Below are positions 9,677-22,293 of a DNA stretch of 64,000 bases, piece after piece (the first letter of the stretch is position 1; every line of letters starts with the position of its first letter). The translations under genes and the position numbers were made by a program. Source of the DNA: Amorphophallus konjac (lineage: Eukaryota > Streptophyta > Magnoliopsida > Alismatales > Araceae); the NCBI GenBank assembly GCA_022559845.1, contig CM040125.1, positions 286,674,200 to 286,738,199 of the forward strand, written 5' to 3'. The notes beneath the pieces are model-generated. The model was not told the origin of the DNA, did no database searches, and saw nothing but the letters and a program-made list of their open reading frames with translations.

Positions 9677-11956
9677 TGATGGGGGCATCACTTACCCCTC
9701 CACATTTTACGAAGCTCTGATGGATCAATGGTTTGCGCCATTGTGTTCTTCACAATTTTTTGAGTCTATCCATGTAATTTTTATATTTTATTTGAGTCAT
9801 AAACTATGTAATTTTCCCTTTATTTGAGTCCGGTACCTAGGTATAAGGGTCATTTACCTAAGTCTTGAGTCATGTGGTTAATTAAGTTGTCTATTGGGCC
9901 CAACTAGTAGGCTTGGCCCAGGGGCGCCCTGGGACTACTTTGGTCATTAGTTATTTAGTCAGGGTCATTTTAGTCCTAGGAAAATATGAGTGCCTATAAA
10001 TAGGTCACCCCACTCCCTCATTTGTAATCTTTTGGTCAATCAAAAATTGAGTGTTCTAGTGCAATTGGAGTGGATTCTCCATCTCTCTCTCCCTCTCTCT
10101 CTCTAAGGGGTGGATTCCCCTCTCTCACACACACTCTCTCTCTAAGGGGTCCCCCCCTCTCTCTCTCTCTTTCCACCCCCAAATTTCAAAATTTCTTCTC
10201 TCTCCTCCCCATTCACTCTTCATTAATATCCCCCCCTTCTCCATACACTCATTCAAGTCCTCCCAACCCCAAGGTAGAACCCACCAATCTCCAAGCCACC
10301 CTCCAACCCCCAACCACCCACTACCCTTTCCCAAGCATCCTTCCATCTCCCCAAGGCTAAAGGGGCTCAAACCCTAGGCCAAATTTGAATTTCCCTCCCT
10401 TGCTGGCTGCCCCTCACCCCTCCCCAACACCCCCTTCCTACCATGGTTGCCCTCCCCATTTCCCATTGCTTCCCTTGGCCATCCCACCCTGATACACACA
10501 ACCCTACACCATTAGCCTATTCCCAGCTCGTAGGCAACAGAGTACCAGCGACTTTCTGAGGCTGTCACGTCATCAACAAGAAGCTTCAGGAGGTGTAACA
10601 TATACCGTTGGAATCCTCATCTAGTCAGCTTCGCAGCCGAGATGGTTTCGTCTTCTTCCAAGCACCGAGCTGCCCGTGAGAGCGATTCTTCCTCGACTGC
10701 GCAGAACCACTTAGGCAGAGAACTAGAGCTCCAAATCAAGTTCAACCATGGCCACTCCCTTACAGATCTGGGCGCGAAACTTGGCTGAGGGCTTCTCCTT
10801 CAAGTCCTCTTCCATCCCCAAGAAGCAGAGCTAAGTTTGGACCTCGACATCAAAAGTTACAAATTTTCCATTCCAAGTGCGTCATGTCAGTTTTCCCGAG
10901 CCAAAACCGACACATCCTTATTGTTCGGGCTCTCACGATCAGCTCCGACATTTGCCGATGGCTTTGTTGGTCCCGATGGAAAGAAGACTCGACCACGATC
11001 ACAACGGTACCCATCTCACCTCCAACAGAGTACGGGACAGTTCGTGGAGCCCCTATCCTCCAACATCATCACCCTAAGAGCAACCAGAACCAGCGAAGAC
11101 CAGCCCTGTTCCAGGCTTTACCCCGGCCAGTGACATCATCATGAAATTCCAAGAAAATTTAGGCGACATCCTGGGTTAGTCTGGAAAGTTTCGGCACCTA
11201 TTTTGACTAATTCTGATCTCAGTTAAGCCCGTGGCGGCACCGACATCAACTACCTGTCAAGCTGTTCCTGAAGCCAGCAGAACCGACGAAGCTCGGCAAC
11301 TCGATTTTTCTATCGTAGTTTCCCCACCCCGCCTGGCCGGCTTACAGCCCCTCCCTGCGTGGAGGTAGTATTTGGTTGTAAATCTCTTAACCCCCACCCC
11401 GAGATCCCCCTCCTGCGAGAGGTGTAGTGTTGTAACCCACTATATTTCAGGTTGAAGCTTCATCAGCACGGTGTGCGGGCAAGCCCACGCTCCCCGCTCG
11501 CCCTCGTCTCCGACCGGGATCGGTGTATTCACACCGATCAGGTGAGCTTCAGAACACTTCTTATTGCTGGCCCTTAATTGCTTAGTTTAGTATTATTTTT
11601 GGTTGCTCCGTCGGCGGTAAGAGAGTGCCCGATCCCCAAATTTGCTTAAAATTGAGCGACTACCGCGGGCGAGTTGTGAGAGAGCCATTATATCCCACGC
11701 CCTCGGCGTGCTGGCCGCCTGCGAGAGTGGGCATCCCGGGACCCTTGGGGGTTCAATCTTAAGCTAGCCAACCCCCTGGAATCTCAAGGTCCAACCTCGG
11801 ACCCTCATCCCCATCACCGGTCCACCTACGGACCCGGGTGCGCGCTACGCGGGTGAGTCCGCTCGAGGGAAGTTGCCGGTCCGTTGCATCGCTTGCTTGC
11901 TAGGTCCATGGGGTCTTCGATCTTGTGATTATCACCCCCAAGGTGGTGTCACATCA
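9677..11956 (+). repeat. E1 5' LTR
   Basis: It aligns along its length with the split 3' LTR (for example GCCTATAAATAGG, GTGCGCGCTACGCGGGTGAG). A TATA box lies at 9995 and a CT-rich leader at 10075-10250. The chance ORFs in it are not supported as genes. Confidence 0.88.
9995..10002 (+). promoter_or_regulatory. TATA box of E1 5' LTR
   Basis: TATAAATA, followed by a CT-rich presumed transcript leader from about 10070. The sibling in the 3' LTR is at about 24608. E2 is inserted just upstream of that sibling. Confidence 0.7.
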
Positions 11957-11958
11957 AG

Positions 11959-11970
11959 TGGTATCAGAGC
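11959..11970 (+). other. E1 primer binding site
   Basis: TGGTATCAGAGC, complementary to the 3' end of plant initiator tRNA-Met, two bases after the 5' LTR end. Confidence 0.92.
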
Positions 11971-12033
11971 AAGTTCTAGACTTGTCTCTATTAAGTCTTG
12001 TCCTAGGGCCATTGCATTCATCACCCGTTCATC

Positions 12034-14352
12034 ATGACCACTTCCTACTTAGCCTATTCGCCATCCTTAGACCCATTAGCGGCTTTTATGTTTGATGGAT
12101 CCCACCCTAGTATATATCTAGAATGGGAGAGCTCCATAGACCGATATTTTGCGAGGTTCACTCTGTCAGGGCCGATGCAAGTCAAATATGCCAAGAGTTT
12201 GCTCTGGCGCCAAGCTAGGAAAGAATGGGAGAACATTGTAGATTTCAGAGAAGCAAAAGGGGAAGCACCCATTGAATCTTGGGTCAAAATGAGGGCCAAT
12301 CTTTGAAAGATCTACACATCCCAATCCAAACCTCTTCAACCAACCGATCTTCCACCCCCGACCCCAACTCCAACCCAAGAACTTCCCCTACCAAGCCCAA
12401 CCCAAGTCTGTCCTTGTTCACCACCCCGGGTGCACCATACGCCGACCATTACCACTCCACTCACCATAGGCCTTCCTACCCCATTATCCTTAGAAGTTGT
12501 GGCCCACACACACACCCAAGTGGAGATGGATGCCAATCCGGATCCACCTCCCACCATAGAGAAAATCCTAGACCCCCCACTTCCACCCACCTCTCCTAGT
12601 CCGGGTCCTCATGAGCCGCACACCCTCACCATGAATGAGTCCATACTCTAATGGCTCAAGCGAGGCCCCGCCATTATTAGCTCACCACCCTACCTCTCAC
12701 CCTTGGGATATCAAGCCCAAATTGTGCCCACCCGGCCTCCCCATGTCACTTATCAGAACTTCTACTTTATGAAAGACTTGGGAGACCTTGTGGATTGTCT
12801 ACATTGGCAAGCCCACTTAACCGGCCTACTAGCCATGGGATCATTGGAGCCTAGCACCGTCAACTTTGTCCACCCATCCATCGGTTCCACCACCTCCCTT
12901 TGCACAAGTGGGCATTGTACTAGTGAGATCATCCTATTTCTCCCCTTGGAGGAAGAACCCATCCCGGTCTACTCCTTACCCCTTGAGATCCCAAGTACCT
13001 TGAACGGTCAACCCACTAGAGACCTTAGACCAACTACTTGGGAGGAGGATGACTCACCACCTTGTGAGGACCTTGAGGACATGGAGTTCCCCTCCCTAGG
13101 AAGCCCTTACCATGATCCCTTCGACCCCTTCCTATGCTCGTATGACCAACCCACCTTACTCACCACCCACCTTTCTCTACCCCAACCTACCATGATGGAT
13201 CAAACCCACCCCTTCCTAGACTCGGGTTACACCATAGGAACCATGACCTTAGGTAACACCCGCCTAGAGATCAAGGAAGTGCCCCACCCCATATCCACCT
13301 TCCGAGATCCCTTCGACCCTTTCACATGGAAGCTCAAAGGCCATCCCACACATATGTACATAGAAGTCACCTTTGGGATAAGCATGCATGTGTCTAGGCT
13401 TACCACACCACTTGGCATGATTCATAAGTCGGGTCCATTCATTCATATCACCCACATGTCAAGTAGGAAGCATGAGTGGTCCATATTCGGATGTAATGGT
13501 CCATCTTCATTCATCATGAGTCTTTAGCATGTTAGGAGCATTTATGGATGTTCGGGTCCTCCGGCACTCATCACACCCACGCATGAGAGGGACACCTATG
13601 GATGCCCCGACCCTCCCACACCCTTCAAAGTCTCCATGGCATCTCTGCATGATTGGTCTAAATATGGTTGTCCTGGCCCCCCTTTGCATAGCATGCATTT
13701 CCCATTCACACCGCATCGTAGTATTTGGCATGAGTATTTTAGCAAGCAACAAGCAACGAGCGGTGAGAATCACAAGAAGCGGGCAAAAGCTCGTGAACGA
13801 CACTTTGAATTCCAAGTTGGCAACTGGGCGATGATGACTTTGGAGTGGCTCTACCATAGGGTCACCTCCAATTTGAGGGCATGAGGACTTGGAGCTTGCC
13901 AAGTTCCGAGTGGCTTTGGCAACCCGGCTTACGGGTTGCACTTATCGACGGGTTATGGGATATACCCCACTTCTCACGTGGCAGACCCGGCACCCTCTAT
14001 GGGCACCGCGGTGGATCCTAGTGAGTGTCTTGAGCCTCTACCTACCTTTGAGAGTGACACCCCCAGAGAGCCACCACAAATCAGCCTGAGAGCCCGACGT
14101 GTGCACACGGAGGCAATACTAGGCAAGCAAGGTATCATTGCCAGCATGAGGGTGTGTCCGTGCCACTCTGTGAAGCTGAAGCGCCATCCCCTGGCCATGG
14201 ACACGGGGTTGAGTTTGGAGATCGTGGCTCGCCCGGAGCTGCATTTGGTGTACCACTTCCCCGTGGACCCATACTCGATGGGGTCGAGTTCTCCCCACCC
14301 CGGGGGTATGATGGAGGCATCACTTACCCCTCCACATTTTGCGAAGCTCTGA
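12034..14352 (+). pseudogene. E1 single-frame Gag-to-chromodomain ORF, four stops
   Basis: One frame runs from ATG 12034 to TGA 14350, about 772 codons, broken by TGA 12304, TAA 12649, TAG 13525 and TGA 13882, with no frameshift. Residues about 20-90 match gypsy Gag (FDGSHPSIYLEWESSIDRYF against FDGS...IYLDWEASMDRYF in E3). The middle is proline-rich and unrecognised. It includes repeats around W-S-x-Y-G-C-x-G-P-P near 13480, 13545, 13590 and 13660. The end aligns with the E2 integrase tail (AVDPSECLEPLPTFESD against AVIPSEPFEPSPPLESD) and with its chromodomain through DPYSMGSSSPHPGG. The tryptophans of the E2 chromodomain (RWRGRP, DTWI) are replaced here. There is no zinc knuckle, protease, RT or integrase core. 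The frame runs over the polypurine tract into the 3' LTR. Likely a decayed structural protein of a parasitic element; the fusion is inferred from frame continuity. Confidence 0.7.
14281..14308 (+). other. E1 polypurine tract region
   Basis: GGGTCGAGTTCTCCCC then ACCCCGGGGGTA precedes the 3' LTR start TGATGGAGGC at 14309. The related gypsy elements have GTCGAGT(T/C) followed by a CCCGGGG tract in the matching place on their coding strand. Confidence 0.6.
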
Positions 14353-14633
14353 TGGATCGACGGTTTGCGCCATTGTGTTCTTCACATTTTTCTGAGTCTA
14401 TCCATGTAATTTTTATATTTTATTTGAGTCATAAACTATGTAATTTTCCCTTTATTTGAGTCCGGTACCTAGGTATAAGGGTCATTTACCTAAGTCTTGA
14501 GTCATGTGGTTAATTAAGTTGTCTATTGGGCCCAACTAGTGGGCTTAGCCCAGGGCCCCCTCCCTTGGACTGCTTTGGTCATTAGTTGTTTAGTCAGGGT
14601 CATTTTAGTCCTAAGAAAATATGTGATGCGGGA
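14309..14633 (+). repeat. E1 3' LTR, first part
   Basis: It begins TGATGGAGGCATCACTTACC and matches 9677-9990. It stops at the E2 insertion inside AAAATATG; the rest is at 24601-26562. Confidence 0.9.
14629..14633. repeat. Target site duplication of E2 (left)
   Basis: ATATG, repeated at 24596-24600. The uninterrupted sequence AAAATATGAGTGCC is seen in the E1 5' LTR near 9981. Confidence 0.95.
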
Positions 14634-16913
14634 CGGACACGGGGACCGACTCTACGTGGTATGGACCTCGGACTCTAGACGTGGACACGACCAGCAACAC
14701 ATGATGGGAGAGACATTAGGCCCGACACGGAGAGCTCCCATAGGCTACACGTCGCTAACAGAAGTGTAAACTCACTCGGCGTCCCATGCGAGGGAAAGCG
14801 TGGATCGTGCGCGGTTAAGGAACCGGCAGAGTTCAAGGTAGTCAGACTCACTTCCGGACTCGGATCGAGTCACGGGACAGGTCACTCTCACTCTCACAGT
14901 GGTGACATGGACACACGGGCTAGTACCTACACTCTCGGCAGCGGAAAAAGACCGTATACTAGCTAAACAAATGAACGCCAAGAGGTTCGGACCATTACCT
15001 CCACGCACCCGGCGTGGCGAAGACAACCCCGGCCAATCACGGACCCCCGGTTAACACAATTTTACAACAGTACAATAATTTGACCCACTCCACGCAGGGA
15101 GGTAAAAGGTCACATGCGGGGCCCGGGAATCACGCGAATTGGGTTGACGGGTAGCATCTTGATGTCGCCCGGCGGTGCCGAACTCCGCGTTTTCGTGCTT
15201 TCCGAACGGCGGGTTCTGTGGGCCCATGGGGCCCACGGGTGGTGCTGGCCTCCGGATCTGCAGGAGTGGGTCTCACTGTGATGGGGACCCCTGGTGGCAC
15301 GCCTCCACGGAAGGCGGTCGGCCGGGAACGCCGATCGGTGGCCGAACAACTCCGATCTCCAAGCTTGTGGAATGCTGCCCACGGATTTTTGCTTGCTGTT
15401 TTCAGGCGCGCGCTCCGGCGAAATCAACTGCTGCGATCAGCCCCGTGGCCGGAATGCGACGAAACCAGCGCCGTTGGAAAGAGGACTCAAAATCCTCCAA
15501 CCTACCGTTAGTGGATTTTTCTGAACCTGTGCGGACCTGGAACTTAACTAATTTTCAATTCTCTGCTACACAGTTCTAGAACTCTCAGTTCAGCACATCA
15601 GTTCCCTATAAACGGCCGTTGACCGCCTATGTACAGTGGGATTCAGACTTCAAGCTCTTCTTTAAAGTTGTAGATAATCAAACCACGAAGCTGGAACAAT
15701 TTTTAGAATTGGATTTAGAGGTAGTGGTGATTTCATAAGATTTTTGGAGTGTCTAGTGGTCGGATCTGGGAAAGGGTGGACAGAACTTCAGGTGGATTTG
15801 AGAACGATTTGTGGAAAATATGAAATGGACGAACTAGAAATTTAGAAAAATTGTGGATGAAGGGGTTGGTGGAAGGAAAATCCAGTAAAATTTGTATAAC
15901 CAAATAAAATCAAAAAGTGGACCTAAGACCTAAAACTCAGGGCGGAGATGAATCTGGACAGACTGCTGGCAGAACTGAAAGGGAAGAGTGGACGAAAATC
16001 TAAAAATATGGAACGGGATCGGAATGACAAACCAAATTTTTTGGGATATCCTTGACACCTATGGAACCTCCAGTAAAATCCCCAGGTCGATCAGAGCTCT
16101 TGGGTGAGTTGGGAATTTCGTGGGATTTGCTGTGGTACTGCGCGGGCAGAACTCCGATGAAGACGATGGCGGTGCGGTGGCGGCTCGTGGCGGCGGCGAG
16201 GATGACCGGAACTGATAGGGGAGGAGTCACACCTCCAGAGGCAACCTTCACAGCTGCAAGGGGGGAGAGAGGGGCGCACCAAGCTGGAGCTCCAACAATT
16301 TCTTTGATTCCAAATGGCATTAATTCATCAAAATGGGAAAATACAAGCACATATAGGTCACCCATCTAATCCATCCTCCACCGTTGGATCTAGGGGTGTG
16401 AGATGGAGGGTTGGGATGGCTTGTGACCATTCCACAAAAATATAATTAAAAAAATAAGGGGGGGGGGACAGCCTATTGACTAGGGGGGAACAAGCTTGAC
16501 ATGGTAGGTGGGTGTTGGTTGGAAATGTTGACTATTTTGGTCCCTTGTCCCCCATGTGGACAATTGACCATTCAAACTTCTAGATGCCCCATGTGGCATG
16601 TTGACTGACCCCACGTGGGACCCTAGGCTGAGGTGGCCCAATGTGGTGGGGCCCGGGGGGCCCGTGGGGCCCACGGGGTCCGAAATGCTCGTAAGTCCCT
16701 ATTACACTCAAAATGGCAAACCGAATGCAACGAAATAAATACAAATTACACACACATAAAGTCTAGCTAAATATAATAAATAGGGAGGCTCAAGGCGGAG
16801 TCTCCAGGCTGTCTCCGAGCCAGATGGACGCTGAGGTGGCTCGTGTCGTGCTCCGTGTGCGGTACAGGTGGCTCGGTGTGTTGTGCCGATCAACTGCTCG
16901 GGTGTCCGCACCA
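14634..16913 (-). repeat. E2 3' LTR
   Basis: Pairs with 22309-24595. Its right end (16790-16913) codes for the last 40 residues of the gag-pol protein. Confidence 0.95.
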
Positions 16914-19900
16914 ATTCTCCCCGGGTGGGAGAAACTCGACCCTGTCGAGTAAGGGTCTGCATCGCTCCTGTATCGCTCCAAAAGGTCCGGATCAATCTGC
17001 TGCAACTCGCCATGTGTGATCCATGTGTCCTCAGTAGCGGGCCGTCCTCTCCATCGCACTAGGTAGCGCGGGTAAGATCCACTCCCGGTAACTGTCACTT
17101 GCTCGTCCAGTATACGATCTATGTGCTCACGCTGCCGTGAAAAAGGGGCTGGAGGTGGAAGTGGACACTCAGGTGTGGGATCACTCTCAAGGGGAGGAGA
17201 TGGCTCAAAAGGCTCACTAGGGATCACCGCTGGGTCCCTATATGCAACAAGATCCGATACATTGAAGGTAGAGCTTATACCATATTCCTCGGGCAGGTCC
17301 ACAACATACGCATTGGATCCAACGCGTTTCAACACTCTAAAGGGACCGGCTCCGCGAGCTTGCAACTTCTTAACGGTTCCAGAGGGAAACCGTTCAGGTC
17401 TTACCCTGATCATGACATATTCGCCCTCGTAGAACTCTCGGTGGTGTCGGTGGGTATCGGCTAACTCCTTATACCGTGCATTGCTGGCCTCAATGTGACG
17501 ACGGATGTCGTCATGCAAACTCCTAACATGCCTAGCAAACGACTCGGCCGACTCCGAAACTCTAGCATGGATAGGCATGGGGACAAGGTCAACGGGTTTC
17601 CTAGGCCTACGACCTGTGACAATCTCAAATGGACTCATGCCGGTAGACCTATTCACCGAATCATTATATGCAAACTCAGCCATGGGTAGGATGAGATCTC
17701 AATCGCCGATGCGATCCCTAACAAGACACCTCAAAAGATCACCCAGACTTCTATTGACCACTTCGGTCTGACCATCTGTCTGGGGATGATATGCAGTGGA
17801 GAATTTAAGATGCGTACCCATCATATGCCATAGTGTCTTCCAAAATCAGGAAGTGAACCTAACATCACGGTCAGACACTATAGTGCGAGGCAACCCGAAC
17901 TTGCACACCACATGAGTAAGGAATAGGCGGGCTACCCTAGAAGCATCCGAAGTCTTTGAGCAAGGGATAAAGAGGGCCATCTTCGAGAAACGGTCAACCA
18001 CCACATAGACCGAATCATGCTTCCTGGAGGTACGTGGCAATCCCAAAACAAAATCCATACTAACATCCTGCCACGGGGCATCAGGCACGGGAAGAGGCGT
18101 ATAAAGGCCTGAGCTTTGCTTCTTCATCTTGGCCGTAGCACATGTACGGCACTGAGCCACGATGTTAGCAACATCGCGCTTCAAGCTCGGCCAATAAAAA
18201 TGATGCTCCACTGCCTCAATAGTCTTGTTCTGACCAAAGTGGCCGGCTAGACCTCCCGCATGTAGTTCCCACACTAAGAAATCTCGAACCGAAGTTCGGG
18301 GAACACATAGCTTGCTACCTCGAAAGAGGTAACCCTCCTGAAGCACATACTCATCAAGGTCTCTCGAGGGTCCGGCCTGGAGGGTGGTAAAAATCTGACC
18401 GAAGTCAGGACAATCAACATAGGCCTCCTTCATCTTCTCTAACCCTATGACCTTGGCAATCATGGTGGTAAGCAAACATGCTCGCCGACTCAAGGCATCA
18501 GCCACCTTGTTCTCCACTCCAGCCTTATGTTTAAGCACAAAGGTGAACTGCTGGAGATACTCGACCCAACGACTATGACGTGAATTAAGCTTCTTTTGCG
18601 AATGGAGGTACCTCAATGCCTCGTGGTCGGAGTATAGGACAAACTCCTGATGTAAAAGATAGTGCCTCCAATGCCTAAGAGCATGAACAACTGCGTAGAA
18701 TTCTTTATCATACGTGGAATATCGCAGTTTCGCGTCATTCAGCTTCTCGCTGAAATATGCAATCGGGTGGGACTCCTGACTCAAAACTCCTCCAATCCCA
18801 ACACCCGACGCATCACAATAGACCTCAAACACCTTCAAGAAATCAGGCAGTCGAAGGATAGGTGTCTGGGTCATACGCTCCTTGATGTCCCTGAAGGCAG
18901 CAGATGCGGCCTTCGTCCAGACAAATGTGCCCTTACGGATGCAATCCGTGATCGGGGCAGTGACGAAGCTAAATCCGCGGATGAAGCGACGGTAGAACGT
19001 CGCAAGGCCATGAAAGCTGCGGACATCATGAACTGTACGGGGTTCTGGCCACTCAACAATGGCCCGGACCTTCTCCGGATCGGCGGAGACCCCAGTACTA
19101 GACACAATGAAACCCAAGAAGGTAAGCTGAGGTGTCATGAAGGCACACTTCTGTGGGTTCGCAAATAGCTGCTCTCGCCGAAGAAGTAGACAGACCTACC
19201 GAAGGTGGTCTAAGTGGTCCCTTGTGGTGCGGCTATAGATAAGGATATCATCGAAATACACCACTACAAAGACTCCAATGAAAGGTCAAAGGACCTGAGT
19301 CATGAGCCGCATGAAAGTGCTAGGGGCATTGGTCAACCCAAAAGGCATGACCAACCACTCATATAGACCGTCCTTGGTCTTAAATGCGGTCTTCCACTCA
19401 TCACCGGGCCTAATCCTCACCTGATGGTAGCCACTCTTAAGATCGATCTTCGAAAAGATAGTGGCACCTGCCATCATGTCTAGCATGTCATCCAGGCGGG
19501 GAATAGGGAACCTGTACTTCACGGTGATCTTGTTGATGGCACGACTATCAATACACATTCTCCACGTGCCATCCTTCTTCGGGGCGAGTAATGCGGGTAC
19601 AACACATGGACTCATGCTATCCCGGACAGATCCTCTCTGCACAAGCTCATCGACCTGCCGTTTAAGCTCGGCATGCTCCGTGGGGCTCATTCGATAATGT
19701 GGAAGGTTGGGCAAGGAAGAGCCCGGAACAAGGTCGATAGCATGCTGAATATCCCGCATGGGTGGGAGTCCCTCGGGAAGCTCATCGGGAAAAATATCAG
19801 CAAACTCCCGCAGAATAGGAACAACCTCGGGTGGGAGCTCACCCTCGGAGTCCCGCTCCACCTCTCGGACCGTAATGGCAAACACCGGACAGCCCTGACT

Positions 19901-21988
19901 AAGCTCCTGCTCCATTTCCCGGGAGCTAATCATCATCAATCTCCTCGTCGAGGGCTCTCCTGGGCCAGAGGTAACAGTCATAGCCCGAGCTGGGGATGGG
20001 GTACTAGGCCCGGGAACGGAAGGCTTCGGAGTACTAGGGCCAGTAGGACCCCTAACAGATGGGCTCCTGGGCCGAACGGGTTGGAGGGTGACCCGCTGGC
20101 CATCGTGGTCGAAGGTACAGGTGTTCGACCGACCATGGAGTGTGGCATCTCGGTCGAATAACCACGGCCTACCAAGAATGATACTTCCCACTTCCATGGG
20201 AAGAACATCGCACCAGATCTCATCACGGTAGGAGTGGAGCTGCAGCGGGACCAAGGACCGCAGCCTGACCGAAATGGAAGTGGTATCCACCCATGATACT
20301 TGGTAGGGGCAAGGGTGGTCTACGGGTGTGAGACCAAGACGAGTGACAGCGTTCGTGGAGATTGCATTGATACAACTCCCGCTATCGATGACCACCTTGC
20401 AAATTTGCTTTCCCAGCCTACAGAATACATGAAGGATAGTGGTCCGACGCCAGTCATCACTGACCTGCGGCTGGGTGAGGATACATCTGACGACCCCCAC
20501 GCGGGTATCGTCCGACTGCTGGACATCCTGGGCCTCACCTCCCATCTCATAGTACTCATCAGCTAACTCTTCATCTGCCTCATAGCTGACTAACTCGAGG
20601 CCCGTAGAGGTGGTATCCTCGGCCTGTGTGTCCCCAATGTGAAGAGATGGGCGGGTAGGACACTGGTTGGCAAAATGGCCAAACCCATTGCAGCGATAAC
20701 ACTGCTGCCGTGATCCACTAGACTCCCCAATCATAGGTCCTTTACCTTTATCCTCCCGACGGATAGGAGGCATAGGCAACAAAGGACGTGCAGGAGGTGC
20801 GGGTGCCTGTGGACGGACTGTGGGTGGGGCCGTAAGATGCTGGGGACGAGGAAGGTCCCTCGGGGGTGGAGGATGAGGCCTAGGAGCAAAGGGCTCGGGG
20901 CGAGCGGGCTCCTGAGGTCGAGTCATGGGGGCCCTCGGATACGTGCCAGATGAGCCACGGGACTCGACACTGCGAAGGGGAAAGGAGCCCAACCGATGGG
21001 GTGACTCAAACTCGGCCTCGAACTGCTCCAATTCGAGGGCAATCTGATATGCTTGCTCCAAAGTGGTGGCATTGCGGCGAAAGAGTTCATATTGATAATT
21101 GGGCCGCAAACCTCTCCGAAAGCGGGATATCGTCATGGTGCTCTCTTCCGTGACCCCGCACCGCAAATAATACTCATCGAACTCGGCGGTGTACTCGGTC
21201 ACGGATCGGTTCCCTTGGGAGATGCTTTGCCACTTGTCTATGAGACGTTGGCGATATGAGGCGGGAAGGTACTTCTCCCTCAACTTGGTTTTCATATCAT
21301 CCCAAGTACCGATCTGGGGTTGATGTCGCTGGTTGAGCAGGCTCTCCACATTGATCCAATAAGTTTGGGCCTGCCCTTGCAACTTCATTTTTGCGTATCG
21401 GACTCTTCGGTGGTCTGTCATCTCAAACCACTCGAAGTACCGGTCCATGCCGGCCTCCCAATCTAAATACACCCTAGGGTCCAAGGACCCGCTAAAAGTG
21501 GGAGGGTCCGCACGCACACCCCTAAGAATGCGGTCGTCATCCTCGTCATCACGATTCCATCGTTGATGACGACGACCGTTACCCCCGTGATCATTGTCGG
21601 AGGCATAATCATCCACTATAGGTGCCTGTTGCCTCCCGACATCCTCCACCTGAGCCCTTGGCACAGCGGGTTGCTGCACCGGCTCTTGTTGGCCATTCGT
21701 CGGCGCGGGTTGCGCCGCTACTGGGCCCCTATCTAGGACGGCAATCCTCCCAACAAGGCCTTGAATGGACTGCTCCGAAACCCCGGCCCGATCCTCGAGG
21801 ACCTTCATCCTCCCTTCTAGACGCGTCCCTATGCCATCCATACGCGTACTAAGACCATCCATACGCGTGTCTAAACGATCCATGATGGCCCGAAACATCT
21901 CGGCCGTGGAAGACTCATCAGAACTACGGGCTCGAGACTCCGCCATAGGTGGTGGTGGCGAGTACTGGGTACCTCGACGGGTGGGCAT
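16790..21988 (-). pseudogene. E2 gag-pol polyprotein, four in-frame stops
   Basis: A single uninterrupted frame of about 1,730 codons encodes Gag, protease, RT, RNase H, integrase and chromodomain. I choose 21988 because MPTRRGTQY aligns with the E3 start MPTRGGAQY; an ATG at 22015 is also in frame. Visible in order: gag domain (DPRVYLDWEAGMDRYF), CCHC knuckle (CYRCNGFGHFANQC), protease DSG (VVIDSGSCINAIS), RT ([22 protein letters not shown] box), RNase H (YSDHEALRYLHSQKKLNS), integrase zinc motif (CRTC), core ([10 protein letters not shown]) and a C-terminal chromodomain (HIDRILDEQ...VRWRGRP). Stops lie at 19286-19288 (TGA), 19193-19195 (TAG), 17846-17848 (TGA) and 17699-17701 (TGA), so no complete polyprotein can be made. 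The two left stops of RT lie just either side of the YFDD box. The natural stop at 16790 is inside the 3' LTR. Confidence 0.92.
16914..16930 (-). other. E2 polypurine tract
   Basis: Plus view ATTCTCCCCGGGTGGGA beside the LTR end CACCA. The coding strand reads CACCCGGGGAGAAT. The tract lies within the coding frame (residues HPGRIG). Confidence 0.8.
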
Positions 21989-22293
21989 GCAACTGACACA
22001 CGACCTAGAAGACACCGACTAATGCAAACACACACTAAATGATGCACTTAGACCTAAACCAATATCCGGTACGGGGCGGAGTTAATCGATCCGAAGATCA
22101 CTCCCGCAAGTGTGTGACCTCCCGGTAGGCGTAGCCTAACGTTCGGACAACACCTTTTAAGATACCAAATAAAGGGTGCAAATACAATTTAAAACACACC
22201 TTTTTTTTTGTTTTGAAAATAATGATGGTCCTAGACTCGACTTAGACCATGATGCATGCAAGACATATGCAAAGACTACCTTAGACTCGACTC

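Noticed and set aside
10070..11144. Open frames in the E1 LTR
   Set aside because: They lie in the CT-rich leader and R/U5 part, are not conserved as frames in the sibling LTR copy, and show no domain.
18662..19168. 168-codon plus-strand ORF
   Set aside because: It is the antisense shadow of the E2 RT/RNase H coding region; the sense strand carries the conserved domains.
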